Source of the DNA: Apium graveolens
Lineage: Eukaryota > Streptophyta > Magnoliopsida > Apiales > Apiaceae
Direction: 5' to 3'
Assembly (NCBI RefSeq): GCF_009905375.1
Contig: NW_027418075.1
Location: 1 to 64,000, forward strand
DNA: 64,000 nucleotides
Positions 35,713-45,945 of this stretch are shown one piece after another. Numbering within the stretch: the first letter of the stretch is position 1; each line of letters opens with the position of its first letter. A model generated the notes under the pieces. It made no database searches. It was not told the DNA's origin and saw nothing but the letters and a program-made list of their open reading frames with translations. Made by a program: the position numbers and the translations under genes.

Positions 35713-36192
35713 GAATAATAGGTCAACATGATAATAATAATAATAATACTGATAATAATAATAATAATAATAAAATAATAATAATAAAATTAATAATAGT
35801 AATAATATTAATAATCTACCATAATTATATGTGGGATTGATGATCAAAAAATTATGTTATTTTATGGGTGAACGAAATGTCATATCAACTAAATAAGAAA
35901 ATATAGGGAATTGAAATGTCTAGCAAACACCTTAAACAAAGTGTGATTTGAACTAAATATGTCTCATCAATTAATGACAAATCCAAAAACTATTTATTAT
36001 CTTGCATCAAGAAAATGATTGTCTTTCAAAGTGCAAGTACAAGCATACAAATGAAACTAATACATTAGAGCTAACTGTGTACATGCAGAATGCAGGGTGG
36101 AGGGATAATGTACATAAGATATAGCACGAACTTTACCATTTGAGCTTTCAAATTATAAAGTTATGAGTAGTAAAAAAGAGGTAAATAAGAAT
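35713..36192. other. Spacer between LARD copy II and R2, with TAA tract
   Basis: AT-rich with an imperfect TAA array at 35731-35800, then sequence without recognisable coding. From 35771 it is repeated at 36972 (offset 1201 bp). Nothing else recognised. Confidence 0.6.
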
Positions 36193-36971
36193 AACCCAAC
36201 TCAACACTGTGGAGAATTATTGGTGACTTGTAATGCTGACAAAGGGAAGATAAAAGATGAGAAATCATCTAGAAAGAGGTTATTGCATATATGACAAAAA
36301 GATGTAAATAGGATGAGGTTGATGGTAGATATGAATAGAGATAGTACACATTAACAGAAAATAAATACTTTTGTTTTGTTACCATATTAGTGGTTTTATA
36401 TCAAAAAGTGTATATATCAATTATTTCTCCTACTATAAGTAAGTGACAATATATTTAATATTTATAGATATTTTAATTATTATAAAAATATTGTTGTTTC
36501 TCATCAAATTTGATATTTTTCTTTAAAACCTATCAATGATATTTGATCAAATAATTGGCAACATATACAGTATGTCACATTGATAACATTATTTAGATGC
36601 ACTATAAAATTTACGAATTAAATATTAAAAAAATGTAAACTAAAAAATGTATGGAGCATGACCATTCATTTGTCTTATTAAATAAATTGTATATACTCAT
36701 GTCATACATTAATTATTATTTATAAATGGTTATTATAATTATTATTTATACAAAGTCTTCATTGTTACTACAATTATCATCTAGACAGAGGTTATTGCAG
36801 TTATGACAAGAAGATGTAAATAACATGTTTACTAGGTCAAGATATATCCAAAAATGTATATATCAATTATTTTCTCTAATTATAAGTAAGTAACAATATA
36901 TTTAATAATTATACTTATTTTAATTATTATAAAATATTTTTGTTTGTCATCAAATTTAATATTTTATTATA
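36193..36971 (+). repeat. R2 repeat, truncated first copy
   Basis: Starts AACCCAACTCAACACTGTGG and runs like 46913-47650 until TCATCAAATTTAATATTTTA, where it breaks into a TAA-rich joint. Confidence 0.75.
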
Positions 36972-37422
36972 ATAAAATAATAATATAAAATTAATAATAG
37001 TAATAATATTAATAATCTACCATAATTATATGTGGGATTGATGATCAAAAAATTATGTTATTTTATGGGTGAACGAAATGTCATATCAACTAAATATGAA
37101 AATATAGGGAATTGAAATGTCTAGCAAACACCTTAAACAAAATGTGATTTGAACTAAATATGTCTCATCAATTAATGACAAATCCAAAAACTATTTATTA
37201 TCTTGCATGAAGAAAATGATTGTCTTTTAAAGTGCAAGTACAAGCATACAAATGAAACTAATACATTAGAGCTAACTGTGTACATGCACAATGCAGGGTG
37301 GAGGGATAATATACATAAGATATTGCACGAACTTTACCATTTGAGCTTTCAAATTATAAAGTTATGAGTAGTAAAAAAGAGGTAAATAAGAATAACCCAA
37401 CTCAATACTGTGGAGAATTATT
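36972..37422. repeat. Second copy of a 1201-bp tandem duplication (35771-36971)
   Basis: Repeats 35771-36221 with few changes (for example CTCAATACTG for CTCAACACTG) up to GGAGAATTATT, where the Sirevirus is inserted. The duplicated unit continues on the other side of the Sirevirus at 46908. Confidence 0.85.
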
Positions 37423-37775
37423 TGTTAGATGTTCAGGTTTATGATGATTGCAGATAAACAGAAGATAAACAGAATGCAAGTAAACGATTCAAGCTTTGCA
37501 GTTTGTTCAGATTTTCCAGCAGTGGCTATTTCTCAGGATTAGGTTTGTTAGGGTTTTGTATAAATCTTGTTTATCTGGATAAACCTTATCTGAAACAAAC
37601 TCACCACCTTATCTTATAAATCAAGTTTAAATCTCTCAAGCCTTATCTCTTTACTTGATTTATCTTTTTCAAACGTACAAACAGATTAGTTTCAAAGTTT
37701 TATTCAAATATTTTCAAACAAACTTATCTTCCAATCTTATCTTGTGTTTGAAAATAAATCTGTTAGAACTTTGCT

Positions 37776-37783
37776 TATAAATA
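37776..37783 (+). promoter_or_regulatory. TATA box of the Sirevirus LTR promoter
   Basis: TATAAATA 353 bp into the LTR, in a GC-poor setting followed by ACAACTCTTCATTTC, a plausible start region. It is conserved at 46299-46306. The role is inferred from position. Confidence 0.6.
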
Positions 37784-38267
37784 CAACTCTTCATTTCAGA
37801 TTTGTAGCTAACACTTTCACCAGAATCTTTCATCATCTGAAATCATTTTCTTGTTTCATACCCGAGATATTTATATCCAGAAAAACAAGAAACCTAGTTT
37901 GAGTTGTAATCAATTTGTTTATTCTTGTACTTGTGTATTCATATCAACTTTGTGCCGGGTTGTGGCAAGCTTGATTTCAAAGTATAGCAAGGTAGCTAGA
38001 AGGCTAAGGAATAGTAGTGGGCTAGGTAGCAAGGTAGCTTGGGAAAGGGTTTCTTTCAGGTGCTATATTTGTAATCAAGGAAAAGACTGTAAGTTCTTTT
38101 ATTAAAGTTGATATAATACATTATCTATGCTAGTTGGCATGGGGACTTGGATGTAGGCCATAGACTAGGTTTAGGGGCCGAACCAAGTGAAAACTTCTGG
38201 TGTTTTTACTTTTCAGTTTTCAGCATTCTGCATTTTATTTCTGTTATTTATTTTCTGCAGTGTAATT

Positions 38268-38332
38268 GAGACTGTCTCATACCCTGTCTCATTTGTAAAA
38301 GGGACTGTCCCATTTGCATAAGAGACTGTCCC
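38268..38332 (+). promoter_or_regulatory. Palindromic GRGACTGTCYC repeats at the end of the LTR
   Basis: Three near-identical palindromes: GAGACTGTCTC (38268), GGGACTGTCCC (38301) and GAGACTGTCCC (38322). A half-copy CCTGTCTCATTTG lies between the first two. They are repeated at 46791, 46824 and 46845 in the 3' LTR. Function unknown. Similar palindromes with a GGACTGTCC core have, as far as I recall, been described in Sirevirus LTRs. Confidence 0.6.
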
Positions 38333-38386
38333 ATTTGCCTTGGCAGTTAGAATATTATTTTATCTATCGAGCCATCGAATTTCATT

Positions 38387-38398
38387 TGGTATCAGAGC
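38387..38398 (+). promoter_or_regulatory. Primer binding site of the Sirevirus
   Basis: TGGTATCAGAGC lies two bases after the LTR and is complementary to the 3' end of plant initiator-Met tRNA. Confidence 0.9.
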
Positions 38399-38443
38399 AG
38401 GTGCATTTAATTCTCTTTTTAGTGTTTATTTTGCTAGCGATCC

Positions 38444-40177
38444 ATGGCTCAACCAGATAGGTATTCAAACAATTATCCACCACTGCTTCATGGTGCTGAA
38501 AACTACAATGACTGGAAGTTTCGAATGAAAATCTTTCTCCAGCGTGATGCATTTGAATGGGATGCTGTAGAAAATGGTTTCACAATTCCTATAAAAGAAG
38601 GAAAGCCAAAATCTCTCAAGGATCTCTCTCCCGAAGAAGTGAACGCAATGAATTCCAATGCTAAAGCTATGAACTCACTTCTCAATGGCATGGTAGCTAC
38701 AGAATTAAGAAAAGTTTCAGCATGTACTACTGCCAAGCAGATTTGGGATACGATCAAAGTCAGCCACGAAGGCACGTCTAAGGTACGTGAAGTAAAATTA
38801 AGTATGCTAATGAGTGACTATGAAGGTTTCAGGTTGGAAAGAGATGAAAGCGTGCGAGATGCTCAAGGGAGGTTTCTGACATTGATGAACTCCATCTCAC
38901 TTCTGGAAAGGATCATTCCTCAATCTGAGATTAATAGGAAAATCCTCAGAGCAATGCCAAAGAAGTTTGCTCCAAAGGTTACCATTCTGCAGGATTCAAC
39001 ACTGCTTTCAACTATGGATACTCTAACACTGTTCAATGAATTGGAAGAATTCGAAAATCAGCTTCGTAGATATGATGAAGATGAGTCTCCTGACGATTCT
39101 GATGAAGATATTGATCTTCTAACAAAGAAGTTTCATAAATTTCTTGCCAAACGGAATGCCTCCAAACGACCTATAAAGTCACAGTTTCTGAAGAAGGACT
39201 TCAAATCTAATCCGAGCAAGGAGGTTAAAGTGAATCAAAGCAAGGATACTTGTTTTGAGTGTGGAAAGAAAGGGCACTTCAAAAAGGACTGTTACAAGCT
39301 GAAGAACAAAAAGAAGGCATTAATTACTTGGAGTGATGATGAATCTGATGTGGAGATCGATTCAGACGATGAAGTTGCTCAACTTTGCTTTGCTGGACTA
39401 GAGGACGACTCCAGTGATAATGATGAGGTACAGAATATTAAATATAATTCAAATATATCTTCGTCTATTTTAAATTTGCAGGTCCAGGTCAAGAAGTTGA
39501 AAGAAAAGAATGCTTATTTAAAGCAAGCTTTAAGTGAAGTTCTTAGTGAAATGGATGACCCAATGAAGGAAGAAGCCCTAGTTGCTGAGAACAAATCATT
39601 GCTTGAAAGGGTTTCAAAACTTACTGAAGAAAATCAATATCTCAAAAATGAGATTGAGATGAAGGATGTATGCCTTGAAGCCTTGAAGAAAGAGTCAATA
39701 TCTGTTGATTCAGAACCCGTTAAAGAAGACAGTGTTCCTGATCCCCTGGTTCCTGAATTAAAGTAGAAAGTCGAACAGCTTGAAAATGATTTAGCTAAAT
39801 GTTTTCATGGAGAAGGAACTTTGAATGCTCTTCTTGGTGAACAAAAATCTTCTCTTGATAAAGGAGGTTTAGGATGTGAGTCAATCAAGAAACGTGCATT
39901 TCAAGGCGGTTATAAGCGAGCTCCTATGAAGTATAAGATGCCTTATGAGAAATGTCGAGATTGTGGGAAAGCTGGCCACCCTACATCTGAATCTAGATTA
40001 TGTGGTATCAAGGGCCATACTTCTAACTCATCTTATAAATCATCTGCTAGATATAAATCTGCTAATACTTCTGTTAATATCGGTCAGATGTGGATTAAGA
40101 AATCAGATAGACATTTATATAAGATTTGTGATACTAACCAACCAGGACCCAAGGTTAAGTGGGTACCTAAGACATAA
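38444..40177 (+). pseudogene. gag: Sirevirus gag, interrupted by one in-frame stop
   Basis: Starts MAQPDRYSNNYPPLLHGAEN, the typical copia gag N-terminus, with the capsid-like domain in residues 1-220. A zinc knuckle CFECGKKGHFKKDC lies at about residues 270-283, and a long coiled coil (LKEKNAYLKQALSEVLSEM, LLERVSKLTEENQYLKNEIE) at about 340-430. A second knuckle-like CRDCGKAGHPTSESRLC is at about 504. A TAG at 39764-39766 breaks it after 440 codons, but the same frame stays open to TAA 40175. A gag of about 577 codons with a coiled coil fits Sireviruses. It would form the particle and bind RNA. The TAG may be a mutation, or less likely a read-through site. Confidence 0.88.
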
Positions 40178-43100
40178 AGCAATTCTTGCAGGTTTGTTTG
40201 AAGGTCCATGTTCCGCGAAATAAATGGATCATCGACAGTGGTTGTTCACGACACATGACAGGTGATAAATCCAAGTTTCTATCTCTAGTTGCCAAGGAAG
40301 GTGGCTTAGTTACTCTTGGAGATTCAAACACCGTCAGAATTATTGGAAAAGGCACCATTGGTAATGACAGGTTTGCCATTTCTAATGTTCGTTTAGTTGA
40401 TGGTTTGAAATATAATCTCATTAGTGTAAGTCAACTTACTGATACTGGTCATAAGGTTAAGTTCGATAAAGATGTATGCTATATTGGTACTCATACTAAC
40501 GAGTTTGCTTTAGTTGCCAAAAGGAAAGGAAATATTTTTGTGTTAGATTTTGATGAGCAGCAAGAAGAAATTTGTCTAGCTACCGTTCAAGAACAACAAG
40601 ATCTGTGGCATAGACGTCTTGGCCATGTTTACATGGATCTTCTTCGGAAGATATCTTCTCATGATCTGGTTCGAGGTCTTCCAAAGCTGAAGTACAAGAA
40701 AATAGAACCTTGTTCAGCTTGCCAGCTTGGAAAACAGGTGAAAACTTCCTTTACTGCTAAGAATAAAATATCAACTTCTGTTCCTTTGCAGCTTCTTCAT
40801 TTAGATCTTTTCGGTCCAGAAAGGTACGTAAGCTTGGGAGGTAAGAATTATGCCTTTGTTATAGTTGATGATTATTCTCGTTTTACTTGGGTATTATTTT
40901 TACGAACTAAGGATGAAGCTTTTGTTGAGTTTAAGGATCTTATTACTAACCTTGAGACTAAGTATTCATTTAAGCTCAAGACTATTCGTAGTGATCATGG
41001 AGGTGAATTCGAGAAGTATTTCATAACCTTCTGCAAATCGAGAGGAATCACTCATGAATTCTCAGCTCCTCGAACTCCTCAGCAGAACGGAGTAGTAGAA
41101 CGCAAGAACAGAACTTTACAGGAAACTGCCAGAACTCTACTGCATGAGAGTAAGCTTCCAAGAAAATTTTGGGCTGAAGCGGTACACACTTCATGTTATG
41201 TTTTAAATAGAGTTTTTATTCGTCCTATTTTGCTTAAAACACCGTATGAATTGCTTAAGAAAAGGACTCCTAATATTAGTTATTTTCGAGTATTTGGTTC
41301 CAAGTGTTTTATTTTAGATACTCAAAATAATCGAGGCAAGTTCGATGCGAAATCTACGGAAGGAATCTTCTTGGGATATTCTACAACAAGCAAAGCTTAT
41401 CGTGTTTATAATTCTGTCAAGGACAAAGTAGAAGAATCCATCAATATTACATTCAATGAATCCTCAAGGAATATATCTCAAATTGATGAAGACACTGCGG
41501 ATCTATCGTCTCATTCCTAAATGAGACAGTCTCATTCTGAAAAGAGTTAGTCTCATTCTGACAAATCCAACAGTCAAGACTCTCCAGGTCCATCTCAGTC
41601 TTCTGATAATTCTGCAGGATCTACTCAAGCTTCAGATGAATCTTCTGGTAATCCAAAGACTCCCGATAGTGTTTCAAATGTGAATTCTGTTACTCCTCTG
41701 GATAAATCTTCACAAGCGGAAATGAGGCAGTCTCTTTTGAATGAGACAACTCCTATTCATTTCCAGGCAGATAATTCTAATGAGGAAGAAATGAGTAATA
41801 TTCAACTTCCTAAGTCTTCTAGGACTGTGAAGAATCATCCACCAGATAATCTTCTCACTGATTTAGATCAAGGGATTTCTACTCGAAGCAGACTTCATAA
41901 TCTATGTGCATTCTGTGCTTTTGTTGCTGAATTCGAACCAAAGAATGCTCAAGAAGCAGTTGCAGACGAACACTGGTCTGTTGCAATGCAGGAGGAATTG
42001 AACCAGTTCGAGCGTTGTGATGTTTGGGAACTCGTCCCACTTCCTCAGGATGCCAAGATCATTGGTACTCGTTGGGTTTTCAAGAATAAGAAGGATGAAG
42101 ATGGTAACATTATTCGAAATAAAGCTCGTTTGGTTGCTCAGGGATACAACCAGCAGGAAGGAATCGATTACGACGAGACATATGATCCAGTAGCTCGTTT
42201 AGAAGCTATTCAAATCTTAATGGCCTTTGCAGCTCACAAGAAGTTCAAGCTCTATCAGATGGACGTCAAAAGCGCATTTCTAAATGGCTATCTCAAGGAA
42301 GAAGTCTACGTGAAGCAGCCTCCAGGTTTCATTCACGAGAAGTACCCTAACTATGTTTACATGCTCAAGAAATCTGTCTATGGATTGAGACAGTCCCCTC
42401 GCTGTTGGTATGAACGTCTCAGTCAATTTCTTGTGAACAATGGTTTCATTCGTGGTACACTCGATCCAACTCTCTTTATTTTTCATAAACGTGATAACTT
42501 TCTTTTAGTTCAAGTTTATGTTGATGATATAGTATTTGGATCTTCTAACGAATCTTTGTGTAAATGGTTTTCTGATTGCATGCATAAGGAATTCGATATG
42601 AGTTTGATGGGTGAATTGCAGTACTTTCTAGGTTTGCAAATTAATCAGTCTAATGCAGGAATATTTATTCACCAAGGCAAGTACATAAAGGATTTACTCA
42701 AAAGGTTTGCACTTGATCATGTCACACCTAAATCAACTCCCATGAGTACTTCAGTTAAGCTTACTAAGGATGAACAAGGTACACCTGTAGATGTCACTAA
42801 ATTTCGAGGTATGATTGGTTCATTGTTATATTTAACTGCCTCACGACCTGACATTATGTATAGTGTATGCTTGTGTGCTCGTTTTCAATCTCAACCTAAA
42901 GAATCTCATTTGAATGCCGTTAAACGTATTTTTAAATATTTGAAAGGTATGAGTGACTTGGGATTATTTTATCCAAGCTCCTCTTCCTTTGACTTAATCG
43001 GTTTTTCAGATACTGACTATGCAGGGTCACAGGTTGATAGAAAAAGCACAAGTGGTGCTTGTGAATTTTTAGGAGATTGTTTAGTTGCATGGCATAGTAA

Positions 43101-43458
43101 AAAGCAAACTTCAGTAGCTCTTTCTACCGCTGAAGGAGAGTACATTGCAGCTGGAAGTTGCTGTGCTCAAATTTTGTGGATGCAACAAACATTGCAGGAT
43201 TTTGGTATTTCTTACTCAAATATTCCTATTTATTGTGATAATACCTCTGCAATTAATATCTCTAAAAATCCTGTTATGCATTCTCGTACTAAGCATATTG
43301 ATGTTCGTCATCATTTTTTACGAGATAATGTTTCTAAAGGTAATATTGAGCTTATTTATATTTCTACTGAGAAACAGCGTGCAGATATCTTCACTAAGCC
43401 TTTAGGTGAAGATAGATTTTGTAAAATGCGTCGAGAATTAGGTATGTGTTCTTTGTAA
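40171..43458 (+). pseudogene. pol: Sirevirus pol: protease, integrase, reverse transcriptase, RNase H
   Basis: Pol lies in the -1 frame relative to gag and overlaps it by a few bases (40171-40177). Protease: IIDSGCSRHMTG with an intact DSG. Integrase: zinc site WHRRLGH...CSACQLGK, then DDE residues in HLDLFG, RSDHGGEF and [46 protein letters not shown] and catalytic [10 protein letters not shown]. RNase [45 protein letters not shown] and [14 protein letters not shown], ending TKPLGEDRF. All catalytic residues are present. In-frame TAA (41518) and TAG (41548) stops sit in the linker between integrase and RT. It makes and integrates element cDNA in the virus-like particle. Confidence 0.92.
41523..41560 (+). 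repeat. GAGACAGTCTC palindrome in the pol linker, like the LTR palindromes
   Basis: GAGACAGTCTCATTCTG at 41523, then AGTCTCATTCTG again at 41550. A related GAGGCAGTCTC is near 41725. These lie in the poorly conserved Ser-rich linker between integrase and RT, next to both in-frame stops. Confidence 0.5.
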
Positions 43459-43861
43459 TTTATTACGTGATTTTATGTATTTTATGTGTTTAAATATGAA
43501 TTATGTCATAATACTTAAATATATGTTGTGTATTTATTATTTGAGTAATTAGGTTCTTGTTTATAAATTTGTGTTTTTTTTATTTTATTTGTCCGTGTGT
43601 TTATGCGTGTATATAGCATTAGATTTTGTAAATCTTTTGATTAGACTTTTCATTTCCTTGAAACTAGTGCATGTATCATTCATTCAATACATCACTTCTG
43701 TTTTTGCACCTCTTCATCTCTTCTTCCATCTCTAACTCTTCAGTTTCTACTTCTTTTTTAAACTCTCTTTCTTAATCTTTTTATTTTCTTTTCTCACTCT
43801 ACTTTCTCATTCTCTCAAAATTCTATCCTTTCTCTCTTAACCCTAAAATCGTCTTTCTTCT
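43459..43861 (+). other. Non-coding spacer between Sirevirus pol and ORF3
   Basis: About 400 bp, T-rich, with no long frame. A pyrimidine-rich run ends CTAACTCTTCAG (about 43732-43743), which would serve as a splice acceptor about 120 bp before the ORF3 ATG. That suggests expression from a spliced RNA, which is inference. Confidence 0.45.
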
Positions 43862-45490
43862 ATGGCTCGCCGTTCGAGATCCACCGCTAACCAAACCTCG
43901 ACCCCTAGTCCGTCTGGTTCGAAGCGTCGTCGTATGGCCGCAGTTGTTTCCGAAGCATCTAGTGAAGCATCTCCTAATTCTTCCGAATGACATGCAAAGG
44001 AAAGCACTACTAAGGCGTGGCACAAGTCCATTCTGAAAGAGAGGTTGTGTGATACTGATCTTCTCTCCAGGATTGGCGTATCATCGTTGTTTGAAGCTGT
44101 TGGGTGTGTTGGGTTGTTGTCGCCATCGGATGTGATCTATCCAGATTTGGTGAAAGAGTTCTATGCAAATTTTTCGATTTTGGCCGACAATATTGTGTTT
44201 TCTTCAGTGAAAGGAAGTCCAGTTTGCTTTAAGGCGGATTTGCTGGCCAGGCTCACAGGCGTATCCGATCAAGGTCCATGCCCGTTTACCACTCATCAGG
44301 CGTTTGACGAGATTCCTGGATTGCAATATGATGAACAACTCAAAGCTATTCTCGGTTACAACTTTGTTTCTGTGTCTGTCAAACCATTGGTAACTGATTT
44401 AACTCCCATGTGCTTATTATTATTTAAATTGTTTCACTCGAATGTGTTGCCTCATAAATCTGGTCATGATAGAGTCACATTTCAGGATTCTATTCTTCTG
44501 TCTGTGTTTGTTAAGAAAACCCCTTGTAATTTGGCTTCATTAATTATTTCCAACATGAATCATTGTGCTAAACATGAATCCATGCATCTTCCATACCCTG
44601 CTTTGTTAACAAAGATTTTTCAGTATTTTCGTGTTCCTTTTGAGTCTGCTAAATCAGAGAAATTGAATGTTGTTTTTGACTTGTCTGTTTTAACTGCGAA
44701 TGGTCTCGTAGTTTCTGAATCAAATGAGTTAGTTTTTGATGATGCCTCTAGGAATGTTGGTGGTATTCCTAAGTCTCCTAATTATGCCTCAGACCCCTTT
44801 GATCAGCCTACCAATACTCTTCTTAATTCTCTGTTGATCAAATTAAATGAAAATTCTGCTGCTTTGGCTAATCTTAATCAGCATTTTGCTTCTGTCAAAA
44901 CTCTTGGATCACTAACTTCTGAAGTTAGTATTCTAAATGCTTCTTTTGAGTTGTTTAGGAAGTATGTTTGTTCGTCTTTGGATGATATCAATGCTAAACT
45001 CTCTGTATTGCATACTTCTGATGTCAAGTTGTCTAAGACCATAGATTTTGAGTTTGGGACTCTGCAAGAAGGGATGGTTTCCTCTGCTAAGGCATGGGAA
45101 AAGGAATTTGTTAAGTTGTTTTTTAAGCTTGGGTCAGAGACTAAGTTTTTATCTCAGCAGTTGTCAGCCATGCAAGACAAGAGCAAGATGTATTGGCACA
45201 AGAAAAGAGACTGGATTGGAGATTGTACTCTAGAAGAAATCACTGCTCCTCTGCCACTCCCTGCCATTCCTCCACCTTCAGTTTTTGGTATGACCAGAGA
45301 AGAATACAAGGCAAAGATTTTTGACTGGCTTCATGAAAGGGACGGGAAGGCACCAGCTCAGGAAGCTTTTGACAAGTTATTTTCAGAGTACGGCTCAGCT
45401 CCGGTGTTTCCTTCATCCCAGAACAAGGCTTCTGGTTCAGGCAAAGGCAAACGCAAAGCTCCAGTTCATATTGATGACGATTCTGATTAG
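43862..45490 (+). pseudogene. Sirevirus third ORF (ORF3, env-like position), one in-frame stop
   Basis: The ATG at 43862 opens MARRSRSTANQTSTPSPSGS and a basic KRRR stretch. A TGA at 43988 breaks it after 42 codons, and the same frame is then open to TAG 45488 (543 codons in total). Residues about 75-240 (VIYPDLVKEFYANFSI, SSVKGSPVCFKADLLARLTG, LLLFKLFHSNVLP, ILLSVFVKKTPCNLASLIIS) resemble the 'putative plant transposon protein' domain found in plant element ORFs. A helical, coiled-coil-like part follows (LLNSLLIKLNENSAALANLN, KLSVLHTSDVKLSKTIDFEF). The C-terminus is proline-rich then basic (GSGKGKRKAP). I see no signal peptide and no clear membrane anchor, so the name envelope-like is positional only. 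Role unknown. Confidence 0.7.
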
Positions 45491-45945
45491 GACCCTTTTA
45501 TGATGAAGGGGGAGAAATTTAAGATGTTTGATTGATATTTTTTTTAGACGATGATGGGTTTATTTGGTTAAGACTATGTTTCTGAATGGGTGTTTTTGAT
45601 GGATGTTTTGTGGATGACTTTGTGATGTTGGTTTATGTTTTTGATGGATGTTTTTGGATGACTTTGTCATTAACTGATATTCTGGATTTGTTAGATAACT
45701 ATTGCAACTGGACATCCTGGTTTAGGGATGGGTTGTTATGTTTTAAGTATTTAATGTTTGAGATTGTTTTATGCATATTGTTCTGTTGTCTCATTCATTC
45801 TTTAGTTGTCTAATTCTCATATAATTGCACATATTACAAACTGCAATATATTTTGTTATATCTAACTTTTGTTTTACAGGCCTTTAGTGTTTTTGATAGG
45901 GGGAGCATTTATGCTTTCTTTGTCATCATCATAAAAGGGGGAGAA
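45491..45945 (+). other. Sirevirus 3' untranslated region with doubled purine tracts
   Basis: After ORF3: AAGGGGGAGAAATTTAAGATG just past the stop, then TTTTTGATAGGGGGAGCA (45891-45906), CATCATCATAAAAG and the polypurine tract proper AAAAGGGGGAGAA (45933-45945). The middle part (45590-45680) has short imperfect repeats of TTTTTGATGGATGTTTT. Multiple purine tracts are a known Sirevirus trait. Confidence 0.75.

Larger units (their letters stand above)
37423..38384 (+). repeat. 5' LTR of the Sirevirus
   Basis: Begins TGTTAGATGTTCAGG and ends CGAATTTCA, and is 962 bp long. A short open frame inside (37851-38105) recurs in the other LTR, but I do not regard it as a gene. Confidence 0.95.

Noticed and set aside
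37851..38105. 84-codon frame in the Sirevirus 5' LTR, repeated at 46374-46628
   Set aside because: It lies in both LTRs, overlaps the leader region and has no recognisable domain. Open by chance in a young LTR pair.
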